The notes: generated by a model from the letters alone, not told the origin. DNA of 64,000 bases from Natrinema altunense (GCF_000731985.1 NZ_JNCS01000007.1:1-64000), one strand, 5' to 3'; positions 32,287 to 41,643 are shown, counted from the first letter of the stretch. Translations and numbers: made by a program.

Positions 32287-34031
32287 TACGGCATCACCTC
32301 GCGGACCGACTCGAGGACGAGTGCGGGATCGGTTTCGATGGCGAGTTGGAAGCCGCCGATGTCGGGACCGAACAGGCCGCCGGAGTCGACGATGCTCGCG
32401 AGCGGCAGCGTGTAGCCGACGATCACGAGCACGACGGCGATCGCGGTCCAGAGCTTGAGGTTGTCGAGGACGGCCGGCGAATCCTCGGGGCCCGAGAGCG
32501 TACCGGCGTAGGTGTTTGCGGGAAGCGAGTCGCTATCGTCGTTGAACGAGGTCATGACCATGTTCAGCAGGAACATGGCCAGCGCGACGGTCAGGAGCAC
32601 TGCGCCGAGTGCCACCTGTGCGTTGATCTCGCCGACGGTCCCGACGGCCGGTTCGAAGTCGAAGCCCTGGTACTGCGGTTCGGCGGTTCGGCGTGGCATC
32701 CCGAACAGCCCGGAACGGTGCATCGCGTTCGACATGAACGTCATGCCGACGAACCAGACGAGGACCTGTCCGAGTGCGAGCCGGCGACTCCACAGCTCCT
32801 TGCCGGTGACCTGCGGGATGAACCAGTACGCGGCCGCCATGAACGTCAGGGCGACCGCGGTCCCGACGGTGAGATGGAAGTGACCGACGACCCACCAGGT
32901 GTTGTGGACGAGATAGTTGATATTCATCCCGGCGTTGATCATGCCCGAGAAGCCGGCGGCGGCGAACATCAGGCCCGCAAGCGCCATCCCGGTAAACACC
33001 GGGTCGCGCCACGGGAGGGCCTTGAGCCAGCCGAGATAGCCCGTTCCGCCGCGCTGTCGTGCGCCGTGTTCCATGCTGGCAACGACGGTAAAGGCCGTCA
33101 GCAGGCTGGGCAACAGCAGGAACATCGTGTTCGTCATCGCGATGAACTTGTACCCTTCTGCGATGCCGGGATCCAGATACTGGTGGTGGATCCCGACCGG
33201 CGTCGACAGCAGCAGGAAGAGAACGAAGACCACGCGTGCAAGCGGGTCGCTGAACAGTTTGCCGCCGGAGAGTTTCGGCAGCATGATGTACCACATCATG
33301 TACGCCGGCATCAGCCAGAAGTAGACGACGGCGTGACCGAAGTACCAGAACAGCGTTCTGGTCAACAGCGGGTTGACGGAGTCGACGATCCCCAGCGACC
33401 ACGGCAGCAGGAAGACGAGGATCGACAGCGCGACGCCGAGCGTACAGAGATACCAGAACAGCGTCGTCGTCAGCGCCATGAACGTCGGCAGCGGGATCCG
33501 CTCGTCGGGGTTCTCTTTCCGCCAGGCCCACCAGGTCCGGAACCAGTCGGCGCCGGCGAGCCACGAGCCGACGACGAACAGCACCAGTCCCACGTAGAAC
33601 GCGGGATGGGCCTGCAACGGAGCGTAGAACGTAAAGAGGACGTCGGCGTTCGTCGGAATCGCGTCGACGACCCCGCCGAGGATCGAGACGCCGACCAGTA
33701 TCGTTCCGACGACCATCATGATGTACCAGGCCCAGGTAAAGCGGATATCGACGACGCCGCGATCGAGGCTCGTCGTCACCGCCCAGGTGAAGATCCCCAC
33801 GAGGAAGAAGATCGTGAAGGTGATCGCCAGCAGTACGCCGTGGGCGGTGAGGACGGTGTAGTAGTCCGCCGAATCGATGAACCGGAGGACGTCCGTCCGG
33901 TGGAGCGCCTGCACGAGCCCGAGCAGGCCGCCGATCGCCAGCGCCATGAACGAGCTCCAGAAGGCCGCCTTGATTACCTTCGCCTCTGCCGGGAACTGAT
34001 CGAGATAGGTTTGACCCGCAGTACTACTCAT
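32286..34031 (-). CDS. cbaA: ba3-type terminal oxidase subunit I
   Basis: A 581-aa haem-copper oxidase catalytic subunit with about 13-15 membrane helices. Visible ligands: His in TAHGVLLAITF for the low-spin haem, HAVVYFWLMPAY for CuB and the cross-linked Tyr, HHQY for CuB, and HNTWWVVGHFHLTVG for the haem irons. The motif set fits type B (ba3) oxidases, which pump protons through a K-channel analogue. Start ATG 34031 overlaps the cbaB stop by 8 nt. It reduces O2 at the end of the respiratory chain. Confidence 0.94.
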   Translation of the reverse strand: MSSTAGQTYLDQFPAEAKVIKAAFWSSFMALAIGGLLGLVQALHRTDVLRFIDSADYYTVLTAHGVLLAITFTIFFLVGIFTWAVTTSLDRGVVDIRFTWAWYIMMVVGTILVGVSILGGVVDAIPTNADVLFTFYAPLQAHPAFYVGLVLFVVGSWLAGADWFRTWWAWRKENPDERIPLPTFMALTTTLFWYLCTLGVALSILVFLLPWSLGIVDSVNPLLTRTLFWYFGHAVVYFWLMPAYMMWYIMLPKLSGGKLFSDPLARVVFVLFLLLSTPVGIHHQYLDPGIAEGYKFIAMTNTMFLLLPSLLTAFTVVASMEHGARQRGGTGYLGWLKALPWRDPVFTGMALAGLMFAAAGFSGMINAGMNINYLVHNTWWVVGHFHLTVGTAVALTFMAAAYWFIPQVTGKELWSRRLALGQVLVWFVGMTFMSNAMHRSGLFGMPRRTAEPQYQGFDFEPAVGTVGEINAQVALGAVLLTVALAMFLLNMVMTSFNDDSDSLPANTYAGTLSGPEDSPAVLDNLKLWTAIAVVLVIVGYTLPLASIVDSGGLFGPDIGGFQLAIETDPALVLESVREVMP

Positions 34032-34815
34032 TCGTGTCACCTCCATCCGTCTCGCTGACGACCGAAAGCGTCCCGCTTTCCTCGTGGTCGTCGACCGTGA
34101 ACGTCCAGTCGTGCTCGCCCTCTCCGAGCGCGTCAGTATCGACGTCGAACGTGAGTTCCGCGCTGCCTTCGCCGTCGATGGTCACATCCCGTTCGTACTG
34201 CTGCTCACCGATCTCGAGGGTCGCGGTCGTCTCGAGTCCGTCCTGCATCCCGTTGCTCACGGTGGCGTTGATCGTCGTCTCGTTGCCCACCTCGACTTCG
34301 CGTGGCGCGTCGGTCGAGAGTTCGGTCAGATCGAACTCGTCCTCGGGGACGACGGTCAGCAGGCCTTCCATCGTGTGATGGCCTTCCCCGCAGTACTCGT
34401 TACAGAGGATGCCATACTCGCCCGGCTCGTCGAATTGAACCGTCATCTCCGAGATCTGGCCGGGAACGACCATCGTGTTGACGTTCGTTCCGACCACGGT
34501 GAAGCTGTGGGTCACGTCGCGGCTCGTCACGTAGAACGTCACTTCGCTGCCGGCCGGCACCTCGATTTCGCTCGGCGAGTACGCCCACGCCTGGGCGACG
34601 ACGTTGACTTCGTACTCGTTGCCGCCGAGGTGTTCGACGCCGGTTTCGCCGAACCGTTCGTGATCGGAGATCTCGTTGGGATCGATCGACCCGGCGTCGT
34701 CGTCGATCATCGCGATCCCGGGGCCGACCGCACCGTAGGTAATCGTCGCGATAAACCCGACGATCAATACCATGGCCGCGACCAGCCATGCCTTTTCGTA
34801 GGTGTGGATATTCAT
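34024..34815 (-). CDS. cbaB: ba3-type terminal oxidase subunit II (CuA)
   Basis: A 263-aa protein with an N-terminal membrane anchor (WLVAAMVLIVGFIATITYGA). The cupredoxin CuA domain at about residues 60-165 has His in SRDVTHSFTV and the CNEYCGEGHHTM motif binding the dinuclear copper. It accepts electrons from a halocyanin-like donor. The C-terminal 90 residues form an extra beta-rich acidic domain outside the core, longer than in the Thermus ba3 enzyme. ATGA overlap with cbaD upstream. Confidence 0.93.
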   Translation of the reverse strand: MNIHTYEKAWLVAAMVLIVGFIATITYGAVGPGIAMIDDDAGSIDPNEISDHERFGETGVEHLGGNEYEVNVVAQAWAYSPSEIEVPAGSEVTFYVTSRDVTHSFTVVGTNVNTMVVPGQISEMTVQFDEPGEYGILCNEYCGEGHHTMEGLLTVVPEDEFDLTELSTDAPREVEVGNETTINATVSNGMQDGLETTATLEIGEQQYERDVTIDGEGSAELTFDVDTDALGEGEHDWTFTVDDHEESGTLSVVSETDGGDTNE

Positions 34816-35015
34816 GCCAGTCCCACCACCGTCAGGAGCGCCCCGACGACGGTCGGCCCGTTGCCGAGGAACTCGACGAAGTACATGAATAGCCACAGCA
34901 GTACCAGTATTAGGAAGTAGATCCCGATCAGGATCGCCGTCCCGATCGGATCGTACTCCTCGTGACCGATCTCGTGAACCTGATCGGTCTCCCTCTGTTC
35001 CGTTGCTGAAGCCAT
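34812..35015 (-). CDS. cbaD: ba3-type oxidase small subunit CbaD
   Basis: A 67-aa protein with a charged N-terminus (TDQVHEIGHEEYDPIGTAIL) and hydrophobic segments (LIGIYFLILVLLWLFMYFVEF and the C-terminal VVGALLTVVG). It is the first gene of the operon and overlaps cbaB by ATGA. I start at ATG 35015 since upstream residues in the longest frame lack protein character. Assignment rests on its position and topology as in cbaDBAC operons. Confidence 0.75.
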   Translation of the reverse strand: MASATEQRETDQVHEIGHEEYDPIGTAILIGIYFLILVLLWLFMYFVEFLGNGPTVVGALLTVVGLA

Positions 35016-35115
35016 ACGGAGTGGTAGGTGAGGGGGATGACTTACCACCGGCCGTGCTTCCCACTCCTTGGGAACGTCTCGTGGTTTTAACTCGTCTACG
35101 ACCTCACCCACGGGT

Positions 35116-35331
35116 ATGTTCGAGACCGCCACGCCGCGACAGGCGGCGACTACCGGATTGCTCGCGTTCATCCCGGTGATCGTTTACGGAGTGACCCACT
35201 CGCTGTTCGCCAGCGGCGTTACTGCTGTCAACCTAGTCATCATCTTCAGTTCGCTGTATATCGCCATGTCGCCGGTCGACACCGGACACGGACACGACCA
35301 CGCCGGTGACGCAAACGGTACCGCGAGCTGA
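35116..35331 (+). CDS. Small membrane protein with His-rich tail beside the oxidase operon
   Basis: A 71-aa protein with two membrane segments (TTGLLAFIPVIVYGVTHSLF, VNLVIIFSSLYIAM) and the C-terminal tail DTGHGHDHAGD. The clustered histidines suggest metal, perhaps copper, binding at the membrane. It is divergent from cbaD across a 100-bp promoter region and precedes the SafE-like gene by 14 bp, so it probably belongs to a copper-handling operon. Confidence 0.68.
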   Translation: MFETATPRQAATTGLLAFIPVIVYGVTHSLFASGVTAVNLVIIFSSLYIAMSPVDTGHGHDHAGDANGTAS

Positions 35332-35345
35332 GCCCCGTCTTTCTC

Positions 35346-36194
35346 ATGCTTTCAGGGTCGCTCCTGTTGGACCCGGTCTCGGCTCTGCCTGCGGTCCCCC
35401 TCGAGAGCGCCGTCTCCCTGTGCTCGGGCGCCGAGCACGTCGACCTGCTCGTTCTCGTCGTCGTCGGACTCCTCGCGGGCGCACACTGTCTGGGGATGTG
35501 TGGCCCGCTGGTGACGACCTACGCGGACCGGATCGGCTCCGCGAGCGACGCGCGTCGCGACGACACGTTGACCGCCTTCGAGGTGCGCCAGCACGCGTTG
35601 TTCAACCTCGGCCGAACGGCGAGCTACGCGGCCATCGGCGGCCTGTTCGGGCTTTTGGGGGCGGTGACGATCGCCTCGAGCGAGGCCGTCGCAGCCATCG
35701 GTAATTCCGTCAGGGGCGCGACCGGCATTCTCGTCGGCATCGCGATCGTCGGGAGCGGCCTGTACTACCTTCGGGGGAAAACGGCCGTTCCCGGTCACGA
35801 TCTGCCGGTCCTCGGCTCGCTGTTCCGACGGCTGTCGGGGCTGCTCTCGAGCCGGATCGATCGGCTCGCCACGTCGCCGGGGATCGTCGGGCTCGGGGCG
35901 GTCCACGGACTGATGCCCTGTCCGATTATCTATCCGGCCTACCTCTATGCGTTCGCACTGGGGTCGCCGGCGCGCGGGGCGCTCTCGCTGGCCGCGCTCG
36001 GGGTGGGAACGATTCCGACGCTGTTCCTCTATGGCACCCTATTGACCACGATCGAGGCGGACACGCGCGTTCGACTTCACCGCGGGCTGGGCGCGGCGTT
36101 CGTTCTCCTCGGCTACATCCCGCTCTCGCACGGACTCATGCTGTACGGCATCCACCTCCCACATCCGCCACTCCCGTTTGCACAACCGTTCTAA
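35346..36194 (+). CDS. SafE/COG2836-type membrane protein (sulfite exporter TauE/SafE family)
   Basis: A 282-aa protein with about six membrane helices. GAHCLGMCGPLV near residue 46 is the hallmark of the COG2836/DsbD-like transmembrane family. VHGLMPCPIIYPA near 189 supplies a second Cys motif. Homologues often sit next to CcoI-type copper ATPases in cytochrome oxidase assembly loci, exactly as here, so a copper or thiol-redox role in oxidase maturation is more likely than sulfite export. The stop overlaps the region of the next start by 1 base (gene 36196 begins one base later). Confidence 0.82.
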   Translation: MLSGSLLLDPVSALPAVPLESAVSLCSGAEHVDLLVLVVVGLLAGAHCLGMCGPLVTTYADRIGSASDARRDDTLTAFEVRQHALFNLGRTASYAAIGGLFGLLGAVTIASSEAVAAIGNSVRGATGILVGIAIVGSGLYYLRGKTAVPGHDLPVLGSLFRRLSGLLSSRIDRLATSPGIVGLGAVHGLMPCPIIYPAYLYAFALGSPARGALSLAALGVGTIPTLFLYGTLLTTIEADTRVRLHRGLGAAFVLLGYIPLSHGLMLYGIHLPHPPLPFAQPF

Positions 36195-36195
36195 C

Positions 36196-38643
36196 ATGGG
36201 GTACGAATCACGACCGTCGACGGACCAATCCGCACCGGAAGCCGGCTCCTCGAGCGCGCGTTCGACGCGGCCGGCCAGCGACGCTGCGACCTGTGACCTC
36301 TGTGGCCTTCCGACTCCCGCGGACCCGCTTACCGAACCGGACGGCGACGGCACGTTCTGTTGTCGGGGCTGTCTCGAGGTCTCCCGAACGCTCGACCGGG
36401 CCGACGATGCGCCCGACGAATCGGCCGTCAAATCGCGCCTGGACGAGTCCCAAGACGAGGGCGGACTCGACGATCTCGACGGGGAGGACGCCTTCCTCGC
36501 TGTCGACGGCATGCACTGTTCGACTTGCGAGGCTTTCCTCGAGACGACCGCGGAGCGAACGGAGGGCGTCCTCGGGGCGACGGCCAGCTACGCGACGGAT
36601 ACGATCCGGCTCGTCTACGACCCCGATCTGATTTCGGCCGACGAGTTGCCGGAACTGGTCTCCGGTCACGGCTACACCGCGTCCGACCGAGCGGCCGCGG
36701 GCGAGGAGACGGGCTCCGACGACGGCCTCGCCCCGCTCCTGCTGGGCGGGTTCTTCGGGATGATGGTCATGGTGTGGTACGTTCTCTTCCTCTATCCCAC
36801 CTACTTCGGCTACGAACCGGTCGCCGACTTCGGCGGTTACGCCGGCTCCTTTCTGGCGTCGAATATCTGGGTGTTCACCTCGTTCATCCTCTTTTACACC
36901 GGCTATCCCATCCTTCGCGGGGCGTACGTCAGTCTCCGCGCGGGCCGACCGAACATGGACCTGCTCGTCGCGACGGCCGCGTTAGGGTCGTACACCTTTA
37001 GCGCGGTCGCGACGCTGCTCGGGCGGGGCCACCTCTACTTCGACGTTACCGTCGCGATCGTCCTCGTCGTCACCGCGGGCACCCGTTACGAGCAGGCGGT
37101 CAAGCGCCGCGCGACCGGTCTCCTCTCCGAACTGACCGAACGACAGGTCGACGACGCTCGCCTCGAGACCGGCGAGACGGTGCCGCTCGAGGCCGTCGAG
37201 CCCGGCGACCGTCTTCTCGTACGGCCGGGCGAACGCGTGCCCCTGGACGGCGAGATCGCGTCGGGAACCGCCGCGATCGACGAGTCGCTGGTGACCGGCG
37301 AGTCCCTGCCCGTCGACAAAGCGCCGGGCGATTTCGTCCGCGGCGGGACCGTGGTCACGGACGCCCCGATCGTCCTCACGGTCGGGGACGAGGCCGAGAG
37401 CACGCTCGATCGGCTCGTTTCCCTGCTCTGGTCGATCCAGAGCGCCCGGCCGGGCGTCCAGCGACTCGCGGACAAGCTCGCGACCGTCTTCGTTCCGCTG
37501 GTCGTCGTCCTCGCCGTCGGCGCGGCGGTCGTCTCGCTCGCGACCGGCTCGAGCCCGTCGGACGCGTTGTTGCTCGGACTGACCGTCGTGATCGTCTCCT
37601 GTCCGTGCGCGCTCGGGCTCGCGACGCCGCTCGCAATCGCCGCGGGGGTTCAAGCCGCCGCGGAGCGCGGCGTCGTCGTCGCCACGGAGACGATCTTCGA
37701 GGACGCTCCGGACGTCGACGTCGTCGTCCTCGATAAGACGGGCACGCTCACGACCGGCACGATGACCGTCGAACGCGTCCACACCGCCGACGCGATCGCG
37801 CCGGACGACCTGCTCCGGCGCGCCGGGACGCTCGAGGCGCTTTCCGAACATCCGATCGCCACCGCCGTCGCCGACGCCGCACCGGGGTCCGCGACCGACG
37901 ACGACGCTGCCGGGGACGCGGTCGCGGCGTTCGAGCGGGCGGACCGCGGCGTCACCGGGCGCGTCGATGGCGAGCACATCACGGTCGGTCATCCCGACTT
38001 CCTCCGCGAGCGCGGGCTGGACATCCCCGACGCGCTCGAGTCGTGCGTCGCCGACGTTCGCGAAGCCGGTCACGTTCCCGTCGCGGTCGGCTGGGACGGC
38101 CGGGTCCGCGGTGTGATCGCCGTCGGCGACTCGCCGCGCGCGGAACTGGACGACGCGCTCGAGGCCGTCGCCGCGGGCCGTGAGGTCGTCGTCCTCACCG
38201 GCGACGAGGGACCGGCGGCGGAGGGGCTCCGCGAGTTGGACGGCGTCGACGAGGTCTTCGCCGGCGTCCCGCCGGAAGCGAAGGCCGAAACCGTCGATCG
38301 GCTGCGGGGACGCGGGACGGTCGCGATGGTCGGCGACGGGAGCAACGACGCGCCCGCGTTGGCCGCCGCCGACGTGGGGATCGCGATGGGCGGCGGGACG
38401 AAACTCGCGACCGACGCGGCCGACGCGGTGATCGTCGACGACGACCTTGAGGCCGTCGCCGAGACGTTCACCGTCGCGACGCGGACGCATCGACGGATCC
38501 GACAGAACCTCGGCTGGGCGTTCGCTTACAACGCGGTCGCGATTCCCCTCGCGGTCGCCGGTCTGCTGAACCCGCTGTTCGCCGCCATCGCGATGGCCGC
38601 GAGCAGCGCGCTCGTCGTCTGTAACTCGGCCCGATCGATCTAG
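36196..38643 (+). CDS. Copper-transporting P1B-type ATPase (CcoI-like)
   Basis: An 815-aa heavy-metal P-type ATPase. In order: an N-terminal Cys-rich domain (CDLCGLP at 33-39, CCRGC at 55-59), a heavy-metal-associated domain with GMHCSTC at 105-111, membrane helices, actuator DESLVTGES, the membrane metal motif SCPCALG, DKTGTLT, and hinge GDGSNDAPAL. The Cys-rich plus HMA N-terminus is typical of FixI/CcoI ATPases that supply copper to haem-copper oxidases. Position behind the SafE-like gene and near cbaDBAC supports this. Start is ATG 36196. Confidence 0.92.
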   Translation: MGYESRPSTDQSAPEAGSSSARSTRPASDAATCDLCGLPTPADPLTEPDGDGTFCCRGCLEVSRTLDRADDAPDESAVKSRLDESQDEGGLDDLDGEDAFLAVDGMHCSTCEAFLETTAERTEGVLGATASYATDTIRLVYDPDLISADELPELVSGHGYTASDRAAAGEETGSDDGLAPLLLGGFFGMMVMVWYVLFLYPTYFGYEPVADFGGYAGSFLASNIWVFTSFILFYTGYPILRGAYVSLRAGRPNMDLLVATAALGSYTFSAVATLLGRGHLYFDVTVAIVLVVTAGTRYEQAVKRRATGLLSELTERQVDDARLETGETVPLEAVEPGDRLLVRPGERVPLDGEIASGTAAIDESLVTGESLPVDKAPGDFVRGGTVVTDAPIVLTVGDEAESTLDRLVSLLWSIQSARPGVQRLADKLATVFVPLVVVLAVGAAVVSLATGSSPSDALLLGLTVVIVSCPCALGLATPLAIAAGVQAAAERGVVVATETIFEDAPDVDVVVLDKTGTLTTGTMTVERVHTADAIAPDDLLRRAGTLEALSEHPIATAVADAAPGSATDDDAAGDAVAAFERADRGVTGRVDGEHITVGHPDFLRERGLDIPDALESCVADVREAGHVPVAVGWDGRVRGVIAVGDSPRAELDDALEAVAAGREVVVLTGDEGPAAEGLRELDGVDEVFAGVPPEAKAETVDRLRGRGTVAMVGDGSNDAPALAAADVGIAMGGGTKLATDAADAVIVDDDLEAVAETFTVATRTHRRIRQNLGWAFAYNAVAIPLAVAGLLNPLFAAIAMAASSALVVCNSARSI

Positions 38644-38662
38644 ACCGGACCGACGACGGAGC

Positions 38663-38896
38663 TTACGCGTCGTCGTCGGCCGTTACGACCCGTTCGACCG
38701 CCCGGCGCTCCCCGTCCTCGTAGACGTAGGTCGTGCCGTCGTCTTCGTCGCGCGTCCGTCGATGGCTGCCGTCGCAGAACGGAAACGACTCCGAAAGCCC
38801 ACACTGACAGACCGCGATATCGCCCTTTTCGTCGTCGAGATCCGACGGATCGAGTTTCCGTGGCCCCGTCTCCTCGAGTTCGACGAGTCGTGTCAT
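38663..38896 (-). CDS. CDGSH iron-sulfur domain protein
   Basis: A 77-aa mitoNEET-like protein. CQCGLSESFPFCDGSH at about residues 30-45 supplies the three Cys and one His that bind a 2Fe-2S cluster. It probably takes part in electron transfer or cluster handling. Start is ATG 38896 (MTRLVELEETGPRKL); upstream residues in the longer frame are Arg/Ser-rich. It is convergent with the copper ATPase gene, 19 bp away. Confidence 0.9.
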   Translation of the reverse strand: MTRLVELEETGPRKLDPSDLDDEKGDIAVCQCGLSESFPFCDGSHRRTRDEDDGTTYVYEDGERRAVERVVTADDDA

Positions 38897-39093
38897 CGAA
38901 CGCCTTTCGGCCCGCCGACGACAAAAGTGACCCGCCGGTCTCGAGCGCGGGACCGTCGTGGCCGCTTCCCCGGCGAGCGGTCGGTTTGGCCGTCCGCGCT
39001 GCGATCCGGTTACGGGGTCCGCTGTCATGTCCCACGCCTTTCGGGAACGACAAGGTTCTTGGTACCGGTCTCGGATATCGAAACGAGAACAGT

Positions 39094-39384
39094 ATGTCCT
39101 CCGCCGCGGCAATGCCGACTGCGATCGCGCTCGCGGTCGTCAAGACGCTCGTCCTCCTCGTCGGCGGCGTTATCACGTTCTTCGCGTACAAGGCCTACCG
39201 GCGAACCCGCCAGCCGGCGCTTGGCTATCTCTCGCTTGGCTTCGGCCTCGTCACGCTCGGGCTAGTCCTCGCCGGAATGCTGTACGAAATCCTCGACGTT
39301 CCGCTGATGATCGGCATCCTGCTCGAGAGTCTGCTCGTACTGGCCGGCTTCCTCGTTATCGCCCGCTCGCTTTACGTCACCTGA
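39094..39384 (+). CDS. Small haloarchaeal membrane protein (tentatively DUF7521)
   Basis: A 96-aa protein with three membrane helices (ALAVVKTLVLLVGGVITFFA, ALGYLSLGFGLVTLGLVLAG, MIGILLESLLVLAGFLVIAR) and a basic YKAYRRTRQPA loop. This architecture is common in haloarchaea next to regulators and has no known function. Start is ATG 39094. Confidence 0.78.
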   Translation: MSSAAAMPTAIALAVVKTLVLLVGGVITFFAYKAYRRTRQPALGYLSLGFGLVTLGLVLAGMLYEILDVPLMIGILLESLLVLAGFLVIARSLYVT

Positions 39385-39700
39385 ACCCCGTTCGATCCAT
39401 CGAACTGACGGGTGCCCATCCCGACTCACTCACTGCCATCCGAGCGAAGCGTCCGGTCCGAACGGCGACCCACCAAATTCTTTTGGGAATACTGGTATGT
39501 GTGATGCCGTGAAACAACCGCGGTACGGCAGGAGAGACGGCACTGAACCATGGAGCTCGACCTGCTGTCGTACCCCTCCCCCTTCCTCCCGTCCGCGACG
39601 ACTCGTCCCATCGAGGTCTCGGTCCGTCCCGACCGACAGCAGCGACGCACTCCCGCGTCGATCACCCAGAGGTAAGTGAGTCCCGACTCGAGTAGCGGCC
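39385..39700. other. Intergenic, nothing recognised
   Basis: About 315 bp with no supported gene on either strand. A TTTTGGGAATACTGG segment near 39482 may be promoter-like. Confidence 0.35.
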
Positions 39701-39790
39701 ATGCAAGCCGATTTCGATCGCACAACGGCAGCCGACGGTCGCGGCTCGAGTCGTCCGTTCCAATCCACGTTCCCAAGTGATCCGTCATGA
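39701..39790 (+). CDS. Candidate 29-aa upstream ORF of the FAD oxidoreductase
   Basis: ATG at 39701 opens 29 codons (MQADFDRTTAADGRGSSRPF onward) whose stop overlaps the start codon of the next gene as ATGA. The overlap suggests translational coupling or a leader peptide. Composition is not strongly protein-like, so this is tentative. Confidence 0.25.
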   Translation: MQADFDRTTAADGRGSSRPFQSTFPSDPS

Positions 39791-40971
39791 GCGGGGCCGA
39801 CGAGCCCGAACTGGCCGTCGGCGCGGACGCGTTCACAGAGCGAGGTGCGGGTCTCGAGGTCGCCGTCGTCGGCGCGGGAGCCGTCGGCGCGACTGCAGCC
39901 TACGACCTCGCGAGCGAGGGGGCGGACGTGACCCTCTACGACCGCGAGTCCGTCGCGAGCGATGCGACCGGGCGAGCGGCGGGGATCTGCTACGACGCCT
40001 TCGCTGACGGGCTCGACGCCGAGATCGCGAACGGCGCGCTCGAACGGTTCCGCGCCTTCTCGGGCGACGATACGTTCCCGTTCGTCGAATGTCCCTACGT
40101 CTGGCTCGCCCGCGAGGACGACGCGGACAGGGCCGATGCGATCCGCGAACAGGTGCGTCACATGCAGGACAACGACGTCGTCGCCTTCGAAATGGACGGT
40201 GATGCGCTCGGGGAGCGCTTCGCCGCCCTGCGAACGGACGACATCGCAGTCGCGGGGGTCGCTGGCGGGGCGGGCTACACCGATCCGGCCCGGTATACGG
40301 CTTGCCTCGCGGCCGCGGCCACCGGTGCCGGCGCGACCCTCGAGACCGATACGCCGGTCGAGGTACGGACCGACCCTCCCCGCGTCGTCCGTCCGGACGG
40401 CGCGGTCCACGAGGTCGACGCCGTCCTGGTGGCCGCCGGGTCCCGAACGAAAGCACTGCTCGCGGATGCGGGGCTCTCCATCGCGATGAAACCCTACCGC
40501 GTGCAGGCGCTCGTCGCCGACGGTGACCTCGCGGAGCCGATGTGTTACGACGCGACCGGTGACTTCTACCTGCGGCCCCATCCCGACGGCTTCCTCGCGG
40601 GTGACGGTACCGAGGAACGCGAGGCCGATCCCGACGCGTACGACCGCGGTGCCGACCCGAATTTCGCGGCCGATCTCAGCGAGCGGCTCACACACCGCGT
40701 TCCGACCGTTGCAGACAGCGACCTCGAGCGGGCGTGGGCCGGGCTCTGTACGGCGACGCCGGATCGTGATCCGCTGGTCGGGGCGCTCGAGGACGGGCTC
40801 TACGTCGCGACCGGGTTCCAGGGCCACGGCTTCATGCGCGCGCCGGCGATCGGCGAGCGGATCGCGGAAGAAATACTCGGCGGGTCGGGAATCGATGCCT
40901 TCGATCCGACCCGGTTCGACGGCGACGAGACGTTCGACGTCGTCGAGGGAATGACGCTCGATCGGGACTGA
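39787..40971 (+). CDS. FAD-dependent oxidoreductase of the DAO family
   Basis: A 394-aa D-amino-acid-oxidase-fold flavoprotein. The Rossmann GAGAVGATAAYDLASEGADV is at residues 29-48, with the following acidic strand end YDRES. SDATGRAAGICYDAF follows, and the C-terminal GFQGHGFMRAPAIGERIAEE is the usual FAD-contacting motif. It should oxidise an amino or imino acid or glycine-like amine; the substrate is unclear. It stands alone apart from a possible upstream small ORF. Confidence 0.88.
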   Translation: MSGADEPELAVGADAFTERGAGLEVAVVGAGAVGATAAYDLASEGADVTLYDRESVASDATGRAAGICYDAFADGLDAEIANGALERFRAFSGDDTFPFVECPYVWLAREDDADRADAIREQVRHMQDNDVVAFEMDGDALGERFAALRTDDIAVAGVAGGAGYTDPARYTACLAAAATGAGATLETDTPVEVRTDPPRVVRPDGAVHEVDAVLVAAGSRTKALLADAGLSIAMKPYRVQALVADGDLAEPMCYDATGDFYLRPHPDGFLAGDGTEEREADPDAYDRGADPNFAADLSERLTHRVPTVADSDLERAWAGLCTATPDRDPLVGALEDGLYVATGFQGHGFMRAPAIGERIAEEILGGSGIDAFDPTRFDGDETFDVVEGMTLDRD

Positions 40972-40972
40972 G

Positions 40973-41446
40973 TCAGTCGTCGATGGCGACCGGTTCCGTT
41001 TCGGTATCCGTATCCCGTTTGCGGTCCGATTCGGACGCCGACTCGCCGCTCTCCGCGGTATCACCCACCGCCGATCCCTTCGGCAGTTCGACGCTCAACG
41101 TTCCCGTTTCGCTGAGTCGCGCCGTGCCGGCGTCCGGATCGACGACGGCGTCGGGCGGGAGTTCCGCTTCACCGTTCAGCGACATTCCGCGACCGGGGAA
41201 CCGTCGCTCGTACCCCTCGTGGAACTGCCGGAACCGGTCGATGCGAATCTTGACGTTTCCGTCGAGGTAGCGGACCTGTACGTCGTCCGGTTCGGCTCCG
41301 GGTGCGTCGAAGACGACGCGATACGAGGAGTCATTTTCGAGAATGTCGACGGGGAGCGACCGGTGGTTCTGGACGCGGCCGTTCGCGCGACCGACCTGTC
41401 GGTAGAGCGCGCTTCCGACGGATTTCCCGAACTCTTTGAGGCTCAC
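40973..41446 (-). CDS. Hsp20/alpha-crystallin family small heat-shock protein
   Basis: A 157-aa small heat-shock-like protein. The alpha-crystallin domain spans about residues 30-125 (LPVDILENDSSYRVVFDAPG, VQVRYLDGNVKIRIDRFRQF, YERRFPGRGMSLNGEAELPP, GTLSVELPKGSA). The C-terminal 35 residues are acidic and disordered and lack a clear I-x-I motif. It would hold unfolding proteins as an oligomeric chaperone. It is convergent with the FAD oxidoreductase. Confidence 0.85.
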   Translation of the reverse strand: MSLKEFGKSVGSALYRQVGRANGRVQNHRSLPVDILENDSSYRVVFDAPGAEPDDVQVRYLDGNVKIRIDRFRQFHEGYERRFPGRGMSLNGEAELPPDAVVDPDAGTARLSETGTLSVELPKGSAVGDTAESGESASESDRKRDTDTETEPVAIDD

Positions 41447-41643
41447 GGAGGGTCACCTCGGGCGGGGTGGACGGCGGCCGCGGGGACCGAGAGAAAGGTC
41501 TGAGAGTGTATGGCAGACATGGCCGTACGGACGGCTACGGCAGCCCCATTCATATCTCTTTCGTCAGGATAAAAAGAAAGGTCTGACGGGGGTGCCCACA
41601 CTCGAGTCGCTCTCGTCGGGATGGGGTGCCGGACGAACACCGC

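Noticed and set aside
32265..34058. 597-codon open frame antisense to cbaA
   Set aside because: Composition is the mirror of a high-GC membrane protein gene; it has no domain and cbaA has every catalytic ligand.
35346..36194. Calling the SafE-like gene a sulfite exporter
   Set aside because: The family name is broad; the position next to a CcoI-like ATPase and an oxidase operon points to copper or redox maturation instead.
36982..38490. 502-codon open frame antisense to the copper ATPase
   Set aside because: Low-information Arg/Asp/Val protein that mirrors the real gene's codon bias.
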